IMG/VR virus record: IMGVR_UViG_3300025759_000474
Span: 1 to 29,401 of that record
Strand: one strand, 5' to 3'
DNA: 29,401 bases
Origin: a virus
In this document: positions 16,384 to 22,666 of the stretch, in pieces
How the letters are laid out: each line of letters opens with the position of its first letter
How positions within the stretch are numbered: the stretch's first letter is position 1
Position numbers and translations under genes: made by a program
Notes under the pieces: generated by a model
Database searches by the model: none
What the model saw: only the letters and a program-made list of their open reading frames with translations
Told to the model about the DNA's origin: nothing

Positions 16384-16833
16384 TTAGCTGCCTCCGTATG
16401 GGGCGTCTGAGTTATCGTTACCGAACACGCCGTACTCAATCAATGAGTCAACCTTAGTGGCGTATACCTCATACTTCTTATCCGCTGCAACGGGAATAAA
16501 AGCAAACTCGCCACCCCCAACCTTGGCTACAAGAGGAGAGACGTCCTGAGAACCAGTGACGCCCGTTGTGGAGAAACCTGAGTCGGTATCGTTATGAATG
16601 TAGATGTAGTTCTCAAGCTCAGCCTCCATATTTTTAATGTAGAGGTAAGCCCTGTCAGAACACTGATTAGCCACGTAAACAGCAAGGTCGTTACTGTCTG
16701 CGGCTGTACCCTTTACTTTAGCCCTGATCAAGCTGCCAGAGTCACAGGTAAGATTAGCCACAGTAGTAAGAGCCAACGCGCTTGTAAGCACGTCAGCACT
16801 GTTCAGGCTGAGTGATGCGCGTACAATTGCCAT
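16384..16833 (-). CDS. Small structural protein, paralogue of the preceding gene
   Basis: A protein of 149 residues whose ATG (16831-16833) overlaps the TAA of the 145-residue gene by one base. The N-terminus RASLSLNSADVLTSALALTT matches ATLTLSSADLTGDALALSTT of the upstream protein nearly position for position. Further parallels are YLYIKNMEAE against KVYIKNLSTT and GGEFAFIPVAADKKYEVYA against AGDFAFFPYEGFNDILVTT. The pair is therefore a tandem duplication that has diverged. Low charge and beta-rich sequence suggest a virion surface protein. No named family recognised. Confidence 0.82.
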   Translation of the reverse strand: MAIVRASLSLNSADVLTSALALTTVANLTCDSGSLIRAKVKGTAADSNDLAVYVANQCSDRAYLYIKNMEAELENYIYIHNDTDSGFSTTGVTGSQDVSPLVAKVGGGEFAFIPVAADKKYEVYATKVDSLIEYGVFGNDNSDAPYGGS

Positions 16834-17270
16834 TAGTCTTCGTAGATAACCATGAACTCAACAGACATGTTGTTATCGCTAGTCGTAACAAGAATGTCAT
16901 TGAAGCCCTCGTAAGGGAAGAAAGCGAAGTCGCCAGCGTAAATCTTTCCTAGCTCGATATCGTCACCTGATGTAGCATCGTCGTTAGAAATGACAATAGA
17001 AACGTGCTCAGCAGCCGTGGTGGAAAGGTTCTTAATGTAAACCTTATGTGCCTTGTTGGCAGCAGCTGCCGTAGCTGGGTTGTAGTCAGTTCCGTCAATC
17101 AAGAGGTACTTGGTTACAGCAGTCCCGAACAGCTTTCTAGAAACGCCAGTTGTTTGATCCATTCCCGTAGCCGTACCAGCCTTGGTGAGTGTAGCTGTAG
17201 TTGACAGCGCAAGAGCGTCACCAGTCAGGTCAGCGCTCGAAAGTGTAAGTGTTGCAGTGGTTGTAGCCAT
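16833..17270 (-). CDS. Small structural protein, first gene of the capsid operon
   Basis: A protein of 145 residues, 20 bases downstream of a TATATTTG box. It reads MATTTATLTLSSADLTGDAL, then a Thr/Ala-rich middle, HKVYIKNLSTTAAEHVSIVI, GKIYAGDFAFFPYEGFNDIL and a final VEFMVIYED. It is paralogous to the next gene. The K-V-Y-I-K-N-L ... I-Y-A-G-[DE]-F-A-F-x-P order is, from memory, seen in small virion proteins of marine phages near capsid genes. It may be a head decoration or fibre subunit. Function is not established. Confidence 0.82.
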   Translation of the reverse strand: MATTTATLTLSSADLTGDALALSTTATLTKAGTATGMDQTTGVSRKLFGTAVTKYLLIDGTDYNPATAAAANKAHKVYIKNLSTTAAEHVSIVISNDDATSGDDIELGKIYAGDFAFFPYEGFNDILVTTSDNNMSVEFMVIYED

Positions 17271-17290
17271 TATTGTTAGTTATATGAATG

Positions 17291-17298
17291 CAAATATA
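17291..17298 (-). promoter_or_regulatory. Bacteroidetes-type -7 element (TATATTTG) for the scaffold-capsid operon
   Basis: TATATTTG on the minus strand, 20 bases upstream of ATG 17270, the same spacing as at 12491. The next bases are CAT in both cases. I see no clear TTG about 20 bases upstream and no terminator hairpin in this gap, so this unit may also receive read-through from the small basic gene cluster. Confidence 0.72.
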
Positions 17299-17309
17299 GC
17301 AATAATTTA

Positions 17310-17546
17310 TTACCTGAATCTCGCTGTCTTTTTCTTGATCTTGTCGGGCTGAGCAACGAACTGTTTACCTTTTCTATTGCCAGCTGCTTTGGCGCGGTTA
17401 GTCGCGGCTTTTTCACTTGATGATAGTGATCGCCACGCTGCGTCAGGCAGGTACCGTCTTTTACCTTCTGATTTCTTCCCACTAGAAGTTCTCCACTTCT
17501 GTCTGGTCCAGTCCTTAAGGCTCTGTTGTGATTTCTTTAATCGCAT
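17310..17546 (-). CDS. Small basic phage protein (78 residues)
   Basis: A 78-residue protein starting MRLKKSQQSLKDWTRQKWRT. I chose ATG 17544-17546 because it overlaps the upstream TGA by one base (TGATG); a longer frame from 17615 would lie largely inside the previous gene. About one third of residues are Lys or Arg, with only a few acidic ones. The order S-L-x-x-W-T-x-Q-x-W-R-T-x-S-G-K, then RRYLPDAAWRSLSSSEKAAT, then GKQFVAQPDKIKKKTARFR is a conserved small-protein pattern that I recall from other marine phage genomes. No catalytic motif is apparent. DNA or RNA binding is plausible from charge but unproven. Confidence 0.8.
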   Translation of the reverse strand: MRLKKSQQSLKDWTRQKWRTSSGKKSEGKRRYLPDAAWRSLSSSEKAATNRAKAAGNRKGKQFVAQPDKIKKKTARFR

Positions 17547-17812
17547 CAGTTCTTGTAGCCTCCCCCAGCTTTCTTGTAGCGCGACGCCAGAAGCTGTGCT
17601 TTTCTGGCTGACCATTGGCCTGGGCGGCCACCCTTAGACCCAGCCTTAATCTGGTTAAAGATGCGCTTACGCATTCCTGGCTTCGTGTAGTTTCCAGCTT
17701 CGTTCACACGGGATACCTTGCCGCCTTTATTAAATACACCTCTTCCTTTAAGGATGTCGGCCTTCGTAATCTTGCCGTCTTTATTGAGGTCTGGGAATTT
17801 CTTCGTCTTCAT
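17546..17812 (-). CDS. Small basic phage protein with an EF-hand-like loop (88 residues)
   Basis: An 88-residue basic protein; its ATG (17810-17812) overlaps the upstream TGA as ATGA. The N-terminus MKTKKFPDLNKDGKITKADI contains DLNKDGKITKAD, a complete EF-hand-type loop (D-x-N-x-D-G-x-I-x-x-x-D), at residues 8-19. It continues LKGRGVFNKGGKV, NYTKPGMRKRIFNQIKAGSK and PGQWSARKAQLLASRYKKAG, the last being the most conserved-looking part from memory of other marine phages. A single calcium-type loop on a strongly basic small protein is odd. Its role is unknown; packaging, nucleoid-like or virion-internal functions are all possible. Confidence 0.82.
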   Translation of the reverse strand: MKTKKFPDLNKDGKITKADILKGRGVFNKGGKVSRVNEAGNYTKPGMRKRIFNQIKAGSKGGRPGQWSARKAQLLASRYKKAGGGYKN

Positions 17813-17994
17813 GAGTGACTAACGAGTTTGAACTTAGCTTCTTTAACAGCGCCAGGATGTGGTTTGTAATCTCCTTTCATAAGGAAGTATCTACCCCGAT
17901 CTACCATCCAGTGAAAACCAGAAGGTGCAGGAACAGACTTCGTAGCAGAGCTAACTTTGAGCTTACCGCCCTTGTTGTACTTGACAGCATTCAT
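17809..17994 (-). CDS. Small basic phage protein (61 residues)
   Basis: A 61-residue protein starting MNAVKYNKGGKLKVSSATKS. ATG 17992-17994 shares one base with the upstream TAA (TAATG); a GTG two codons earlier is a weaker choice. The middle reads VPAPSGFHWMVDRGRYFLMK and the end is HPGAVKEAKFKLVSH. It is basic, with a hydrophobic patch (F-H-W-M-V ... Y-F-L-M). It overlaps the next gene by four bases. No family recognised; it belongs to the same compact cluster of tiny basic genes. Confidence 0.72.
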   Translation of the reverse strand: MNAVKYNKGGKLKVSSATKSVPAPSGFHWMVDRGRYFLMKGDYKPHPGAVKEAKFKLVSHS

Positions 17995-18281
17995 TACCAC
18001 TTAACCTTGTTGGCCCAATACGCTGCGCTGGTCTTGCCCTTGGCTATGTTCTTTCTGTGTCTGGCCTTGAATGACTTACGCTTCGCTTTCATGCGAGCGC
18101 TCTCACCAGCCTTGGGCTTACCAGCCGTGCTAGCCCCTCTCTCTCCGAAGCGGATAATCTTTACTTTACCGCCGTCTCGTACCGCTACGATATGCGACTT
18201 CTTCCCGCTTGGGGATCGCTTAGGTTTATTGAGCCCTGAGAGTCCAAACCGCTTGAGTTTCTTCTTTACATCTTCAGCCAT
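17994..18281 (-). CDS. Small, very basic phage protein (95 residues)
   Basis: A 95-residue protein starting MAEDVKKKLKRFGLSG at ATG 18279-18281, four bases after a TATCTTTG promoter box, which supports this start over a GTG at 18362 that would place a terminator hairpin inside the gene. Roughly 30 residues are Lys or Arg. The C-terminal half, AGKPKAGESARMKAKRKSFK followed by ARHRKNIAKGKTSAAYWANK and VKW, matches a conserved pattern (S-F-x-A-R-H-x-K-N-I-x-K-G-x-x-S-A-A-Y-W-A-x-K-x-K-W) that I recall from other phage genomes. The preceding SGKKSHIVAVRDGGKVKIIR looks like a small beta hairpin. Nucleic-acid binding is plausible; there is no direct evidence. Confidence 0.82.
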   Translation of the reverse strand: MAEDVKKKLKRFGLSGLNKPKRSPSGKKSHIVAVRDGGKVKIIRFGERGASTAGKPKAGESARMKAKRKSFKARHRKNIAKGKTSAAYWANKVKW

Positions 18282-18285
18282 AAGG

Positions 18286-18293
18286 CAAAGATA
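18286..18293 (-). promoter_or_regulatory. Bacteroidetes-type -7 element (TATCTTTG) for the small basic gene cluster
   Basis: TATCTTTG on the minus strand fits TAnnTTTG and is followed by CCTT and then ATG 18281, again a four-base gap that predicts a leaderless message. A TTG 18 bases upstream of the box lies where the loop of the terminator hairpin meets its 3' arm, and could act as the -33 element. Confidence 0.7.
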
Positions 18294-18301
18294 ATAAAAA
18301 C

Positions 18302-18324
18302 AAAAAAGGCCCAAGAAGGGCCTT
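18302..18324 (-). terminator. Rho-independent terminator after the adhesion module
   Basis: On the minus strand AAGGCCC (18318-18324) pairs with GGGCCTT (18306-18312) around TTCTT, followed by a T tract (A run at 18302-18307 on the plus strand). It lies about 80 bases after the stop at 18404. The 79 bases between that stop and the hairpin hold only an A/T palindrome (AGATATATATCT, 18329-18340) and no gene that I can support. Confidence 0.87.
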
Positions 18325-18403
18325 CTTAAGATATATATCTCACCTGTATCCTTAATTCCCACTCCTTCAAAAATATTCCAAAAAAATAAACCGCCCCACC
18401 CAT

Positions 18404-18658
18404 TTAGATCTCTGCGTCAGGGTCAGTCCAATCAGTTCCAGCCAACAGAGCAAGAATCTCTGCGTGAGAGTACTCCTGAGACTTAGTTGTAAGAGCAGCC
18501 ACCGAAGGTGGTTGATCTCCTTCGTACTTCACAAAGCTCTGCGTGTTAGCTAAGTTCTTTCTCAGCGTATCTGCTGACGTCTCCATGACCTCTGAGAAGT
18601 CAATTGTGTCTACCTCTGTGAGGTCAAACACTACGTAATGTCTGTTTTCGAAATGCAT
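18404..18658 (-). CDS. Conserved small phage protein of unknown function (84 residues)
   Basis: An 84-residue protein whose ATG (18656-18658) shares one base with the upstream TAA. It starts MHFENRHYVVFDLTEVDTID, continues FSEVMETSADTLRKNLANTQ and SFVKYEGDQPPSVAAL, and ends YSHAEILALLAGTDWTDPDA. From memory, this order (V-D-x-[IV]-D-F-S-x-V-x-E-T-S-x-[DE]-T-L-R, F-V-K-[YW]-E-G, Y-[ST]-H-x-E-I-L-x-x-L-x-x-x-x-W) recurs in small proteins encoded beside tail-fibre genes in many marine phages. It closes the adhesion operon and could be a fibre chaperone or virion component. Neither is shown. Confidence 0.85.
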   Translation of the reverse strand: MHFENRHYVVFDLTEVDTIDFSEVMETSADTLRKNLANTQSFVKYEGDQPPSVAALTTKSQEYSHAEILALLAGTDWTDPDAEI

Positions 18659-19482
18659 TATAATCCGTGTTTTGTTTTACTTGCGTTGTAGTTTTGTAGA
18701 ACCTGTGCAGCAGTCAGTTCTGCGTCGTACATAAGGCATTCGCCTATTAAGCCGTCGTAATAGTAAGTGAACTGGTCATCTGTTCCCTGACCAAAAGTTG
18801 CACCAGTATAGTTTACTACTGAACTGCCACTTCCTGTATTGATGATTAACGAAGTGGTCTGCGCCACCCCATTGATGTATATGGTTCCGCCTGACTCTGT
18901 CCTGCTTCCATCATGAGTAAAAGTAACCTGCCCTGGGTTCGCCGTCAAGTTAGAAGCCCTCCAGTATTGAGTGTGACTGTTATTGTGACGTGCCGCAGCC
19001 GTCATCACGTAAGTAGAAGTTGAAGTGTTGTAACTTATATACAAACCAATGAATGTGTACTCGCCGCCATATTCAAACGCACCGAACAGACACTGAGTGC
19101 CGTTCTTAGAATCGTGGTCGTAGAATGCGGACCACGTGTAAGCATCAGACAGGTCTGCAGGAACCATAGTGCTAGGCACAGAATTAAACGTGCCTGTGTA
19201 GTCGTTCGTTCCATCAAATGCAACCCAAACACTACCGCCCGTTGGTTGTCCTACGCCATTGTTATATGTTAAGTTGTAAGCCCCTGAACCTTGGTCAACA
19301 AGTTGTGTAGATGTTGTCCCACCAGACAAAGAAGCATCATAGTGGTGAATAAGATTTGAAGTGACTATACCAGACCCAGACGGTGCATCTTGCCCAGCGA
19401 CTTTTGCAATGTCTGCCTTTGCTACATCGCTTATCTTGGACAAATCAGCCCAAGCAGTTCCCGTTACTTTATCAATAGCCAT
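18658..19482 (-). CDS. LamG/concanavalin-like tail adhesin
   Basis: A protein of 274 residues. The first 35 residues (GTAWADLSKISDVAKADIAK) match a short amphipathic motif that, from memory, often precedes lectin-like domains in phage tail proteins and may anchor it to the fibre. The rest is a LamG-like jelly roll: NLIHHYDASLSGG, VDQGSGAYNLTYNNGVG, VWVAFDGTNDYTGTF, DAYTWSAFYDHDSKNGTQCL, a central aromatic core, GTIYINGVAQTTSLI and the closing GLIGECLMYDAELTAAQVLQ. This is the standard order of a three-dimensional concanavalin-type domain ending in an E-x-x-x-Y-x-x-x-L-[ST]-x-x-[EQ] helix. It probably binds host surface glycans. Receptor specificity cannot be read from the sequence. Confidence 0.88.
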   Translation of the reverse strand: MAIDKVTGTAWADLSKISDVAKADIAKVAGQDAPSGSGIVTSNLIHHYDASLSGGTTSTQLVDQGSGAYNLTYNNGVGQPTGGSVWVAFDGTNDYTGTFNSVPSTMVPADLSDAYTWSAFYDHDSKNGTQCLFGAFEYGGEYTFIGLYISYNTSTSTYVMTAAARHNNSHTQYWRASNLTANPGQVTFTHDGSRTESGGTIYINGVAQTTSLIINTGSGSSVVNYTGATFGQGTDDQFTYYYDGLIGECLMYDAELTAAQVLQNYNASKTKHGL

Positions 19483-21035
19483 TACGAGAGCTCTATCCAG
19501 TCGTTAGAAGGATTAAACCAAATCTGTCCGTTTGTGCCGTCTAAGCAGTAGCCAACTACACGCACAACGTCTCCTGTTGTGTATGCAGACACATCGCTTG
19601 TTACATGTCCAGCCGTGGTCCCTACATACAATTCATCCCCCGTAGCTTCTGTGCCGTCGATAGCTGTAGCCTCCATCGTAAAGGTGCCTCTAAGAAGCAT
19701 GCCGTCCGTATCTGATGTAGTACCCAACGCTATAGCGAGAAGAACACTGCCAGAGCTAGCAACAGCGTTTGCGTCTGCCTGAGCCCAATTTCCTGAAGAG
19801 TTGAAGTAGTAGAGATCACCTTGCGTCATGCTTGTAGTGGCACCAAAGTAAACCACGTCCCCTCTGTAGTCGTAATCTGTGTTGCTCGTTTTTTCTATCT
19901 TGACACCGATCGCAACAAAGTCTACGAACGTAACTGCACCAGCACCATCGGTTTGTAAAATCTGTCCTGTTGTGCCATCAGCAGTAGGAAGCGTGTATGC
20001 AGACACCTGGTTTGTAGTCCCGCCTATAAAGAACTTACCGCTATCTAGGTTGGGAATATCGTTGACTCTATCAATGGCCGACACCTTCATCTTTTGAATG
20101 TTGCTCCCGTTGGTCTGAAGGACGACACCTATGTTCTGAAGAAGATCAGTAGAGGCTGTTGGTTTAGTGGTCGTAAGGGTACCTGTGTTGCTTACGAATA
20201 CAGTATCTCCTACGCTCACGCCAGTGAGCCCGCTTACAGTCTTGTTGAAAAGACCAGCAGTGATTATTTCTCCTGAAGAACCATCTGTGGTTTCTTCAAG
20301 CAACACCCCGATCGCTGGCATCTTAGCAGAATCATTAGCATCCGCCCTGCCAACCAAAATGCTGCTACCAGAGATGCCCTTAGCGTATACTGGCGCACCA
20401 GCAGAAAGCGTACTCCCTTCGTCGTTTTGGATTTGAAGGTATACAGACTCTACGTAATCCCAAGATGTATCATAATCAGTGTTGCTTTGCTTGACGATAA
20501 CCTGACCCTCTAAACCCCCCGTAGGCACTCCTTGCCCGTCCGCACCAGAGACGCCCTGTATTCCCTGTGGTCCAGTAGGTCCAGTAGGCCCCGTGGCGCC
20601 TGTATCGCCTTGAATACCCTGCCCTCCCTGTGGTCCAGTAGGTCCAGTAGGACCGTTTGCGCCTGTAGGGCCTGTGGGGCCCGTAACTGTAGAATCCGCG
20701 CCAGTAGCTCCCTGTGGTCCTGTGGGGCCAGTAGCCCCCGTAGGACCCGTAGCCCCCGTAGGACCCGTAACTGTAGAATCCGCACCAGTAGCTCCCTGTG
20801 GTCCTGTAGGACCCGTAACACCTGTAGGACCAGTAGGACCCGTAACTGTAGAATCCGCACCAGTAGGACCCGTAACACCTGTAGGACCAGTAGACCCCGT
20901 AGGACCAGTGGTTCCTACCCTGCCTTTTTCAGTAACCGTAACGGAAATATCAGCTGGCTTAGTCACCGTAACCGTGGTTGGTGACGGAACCGTGATGTTT
21001 ACTTGATTAGTATCGCTGTCGAAGTTTATAGCCAT
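19482..21035 (-). CDS. Collagen-like tail fibre protein with duplicated C-terminal domain
   Basis: A protein of 517 residues, ATG overlapping the upstream TAA (TAATG). Residues 1-40 are a beta-type attachment segment ([18 protein letters not shown]). Residues about 41-167 are Gly-X-Y repeats dominated by GPT, interrupted three times by ADSTV at regular intervals, as in other phage collagen-like fibres; such repeats form trimeric triple helices. Residues about 195-325 ([38 protein letters not shown]) and about 385-517 ([40 protein letters not shown]) look like two diverged copies of one domain. A bridging segment reads [19 protein letters not shown]. It is likely a trimeric tail fibre or baseplate appendage involved in adsorption. 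Confidence 0.9.
   Translation of the reverse strand: MAINFDSDTNQVNITVPSPTTVTVTKPADISVTVTEKGRVGTTGPTGSTGPTGVTGPTGADSTVTGPTGPTGVTGPTGPQGATGADSTVTGPTGATGPTGATGPTGPQGATGADSTVTGPTGPTGANGPTGPTGPQGGQGIQGDTGATGPTGPTGPQGIQGVSGADGQGVPTGGLEGQVIVKQSNTDYDTSWDYVESVYLQIQNDEGSTLSAGAPVYAKGISGSSILVGRADANDSAKMPAIGVLLEETTDGSSGEIITAGLFNKTVSGLTGVSVGDTVFVSNTGTLTTTKPTASTDLLQNIGVVLQTNGSNIQKMKVSAIDRVNDIPNLDSGKFFIGGTTNQVSAYTLPTADGTTGQILQTDGAGAVTFVDFVAIGVKIEKTSNTDYDYRGDVVYFGATTSMTQGDLYYFNSSGNWAQADANAVASSGSVLLAIALGTTSDTDGMLLRGTFTMEATAIDGTEATGDELYVGTTAGHVTSDVSAYTTGDVVRVVGYCLDGTNGQIWFNPSNDWIELS
20535..20915 (-). repeat. Gly-X-Y collagen-like repeat tract
   Basis: A nine-base periodic array encoding GPT/GAT-type triplets in the 517-residue fibre, with a larger repeat unit built around the codons for [11 protein letters not shown]. 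The near-identical DNA blocks (for example around 20686-20710, 20760-20785 and 20838-20862) make the tract prone to slippage or recombination. Confidence 0.93.
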
Positions 21036-22666
21036 TAGTAGGTTCTAAAGTAGTTGTTTACATTCTGCTCTATTTCCCCTCTATGCGTAGACATGTCGTC
21101 ATCAAAAATTATAATCTCTTGAGTGTTGTGCATTCCGTCTGCATCCGAACCTATTGCCTGAGTACCACTAAAAGGAACAACGGAATTATACGACGCCTGA
21201 GAAGTGCCCATAAAGGTTGCAAATTGCGCTTTGTTTAAGACGCCTGGATTCGTGCCATTAGAGTAAAGATCTCCAGTGCCTGCCCCGCCAGTGTTGCCGC
21301 TTTGAGCTACGTAATAATTGCTGCCACTTGATGCGCCACGCCACAAACCTCTGCGATCTCCATAGCGGCTGCTCACAGCAAAAAGATGACCGCTGCTAGC
21401 AGAAAAAGCGGAAGTCAAGGTCATCCTGTTGTACTGGCCTGAGACGTACTTTACAGACGGCTTATTATTCTCCATCAAAACTTTGCCCGTAGCTCCATCA
21501 TAAATTTTTGGCATGCTGTCGGTTCCAGAAATATAAGCAGTGTTAGAAGTACTAGCCTGACTGTACCACTTCGATACAAACCCATCGTTCACTCCGCAGT
21601 GAGAAGCTATGGCGGGTACATCAAGCTCGTTGAACTCATTGAACCCTATGTCAGCATAGCTAGTTCCGTTATACACCTCCATGCAATAACCTGTGTAGTC
21701 AGATCTTAATTTTCTTACGCTATATGCCACAGCTGCATTTGTGTAAGTGTCGAGAGGGAGGTCATAGTTCAGCTGACCAATCGTATAGTAATCGTTTATA
21801 TTGGATTCTATTTCTTTTCTTTGAGAGGATTTGTTCGCGCTAAAGACGAGAAGCTCTTGAACTGGCCTATCCATAGCACCCAAAGGAAAACTAATAGAAA
21901 CCCCTCCAGCGGTTGAAGGCAGGGACCCTACGGTTTTAGAGCCAGTAAAATTGTATCCGTCATGACGAGTTATAAAAACAGACGCAGACGTCGATCCATC
22001 AAAGTGAGCGCTCTGCATAGCTCCAAAACCAGCGTTTGTCTGACCTACGTTTGGGTAGCCTGATCTATCCACACCAACACGTTCGTCAGAGTTATCAGTA
22101 TGATAGTGTGTAGGTTGCGCACTTGTTCCGCTTCTCCACCCCACTTGACTCAATCCGTTCTGATCTATCAGAAAGATGCCATCACCATATCCCGCAGCAT
22201 CTATCACGCAAAAATAAGAATAGCCCCCACTTAGCTCTGCATCAAAACCTGAGTTAGACAAAACCGTACTGACGCCAACGGAGTCATTTATGGCTGGCTT
22301 TGTGTTTATGCCAGAAATACGAGGAGTGTTTACGTTAGATCCGTCAAAAACCTGTGGCTGTATAGTTGTGCTGGTTTGAGAGAGGTCAATTCCGTTTGGC
22401 CCCTGATCATACCAGACCTTTACGTACCCGTTCACCCCAGATCCGCAAAATTCAGAAATAGCATCTACGTCTACGACATCATTTGCGTCAAAGTAAATAT
22501 CTGTTTCTTGGTCGTCACTATCTCTCCTTATAGTGAGTGCTGGACCGCTGTATGTAGATATCAGTCTACGCAAAGAATAAAACGCGGCAATATCCGTTTG
22601 ATCATCTAGAAAGCGATTAACAGCAACTGGCCTGCTTGAGGCAACTGATTGAAAAAAATTACCCAT
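21035..22666 (-). CDS. Tail adhesin with two arabinofuranosidase-like lectin domains
   Basis: A protein of 543 residues; its ATG (22664-22666) overlaps the upstream TAA. Two diverged copies of one domain fill it. Copy 1, about residues 25-294, has [50 protein letters not shown] and ends [20 protein letters not shown]. Copy 2, about 311-543, has [45 protein letters not shown] and ends [20 protein letters not shown]. This A-Y-S-x-R-x-L-x-x-x-Y-x-G, D-I-x-F, W-Y-[DS]-Q pattern is that of the ConA-like fold of alpha-L-arabinofuranosidase B (PF09206 type), common in phage tail proteins. I cannot confirm catalytic residues, so glycan binding is more likely than hydrolysis. Confidence 0.88.
   Translation of the reverse strand: MGNFFQSVASSRPVAVNRFLDDQTDIAAFYSLRRLISTYSGPALTIRRDSDDQETDIYFDANDVVDVDAISEFCGSGVNGYVKVWYDQGPNGIDLSQTSTTIQPQVFDGSNVNTPRISGINTKPAINDSVGVSTVLSNSGFDAELSGGYSYFCVIDAAGYGDGIFLIDQNGLSQVGWRSGTSAQPTHYHTDNSDERVGVDRSGYPNVGQTNAGFGAMQSAHFDGSTSASVFITRHDGYNFTGSKTVGSLPSTAGGVSISFPLGAMDRPVQELLVFSANKSSQRKEIESNINDYYTIGQLNYDLPLDTYTNAAVAYSVRKLRSDYTGYCMEVYNGTSYADIGFNEFNELDVPAIASHCGVNDGFVSKWYSQASTSNTAYISGTDSMPKIYDGATGKVLMENNKPSVKYVSGQYNRMTLTSAFSASSGHLFAVSSRYGDRRGLWRGASSGSNYYVAQSGNTGGAGTGDLYSNGTNPGVLNKAQFATFMGTSQASYNSVVPFSGTQAIGSDADGMHNTQEIIIFDDDMSTHRGEIEQNVNNYFRTY

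Noticed and set aside
15996-16439. Upstream ATG for the 125-residue protein
   Set aside because: It would overlap the preceding structural gene by 56 bases, unlike any other junction here, and the extra residues look like out-of-frame translation of that gene.
17310-17615. Upstream start for the 78-residue protein
   Set aside because: The added 23 codons lie entirely within the previous gene, while ATG 17546 forms a TGATG junction.
17994-18362. A longer GTG start for the 95-residue protein
   Set aside because: The extension would include the terminator hairpin and the TATCTTTG promoter box in coding sequence. The internal ATG at 18281 has the promoter at the same spacing as two other genes.
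18368-18375. TATTTTTG on the minus strand as a further promoter
   Set aside because: It matches TAnnTTTG but lies in an A/T-rich stretch, has no -33 partner and no gene between it and the terminator at 18324.
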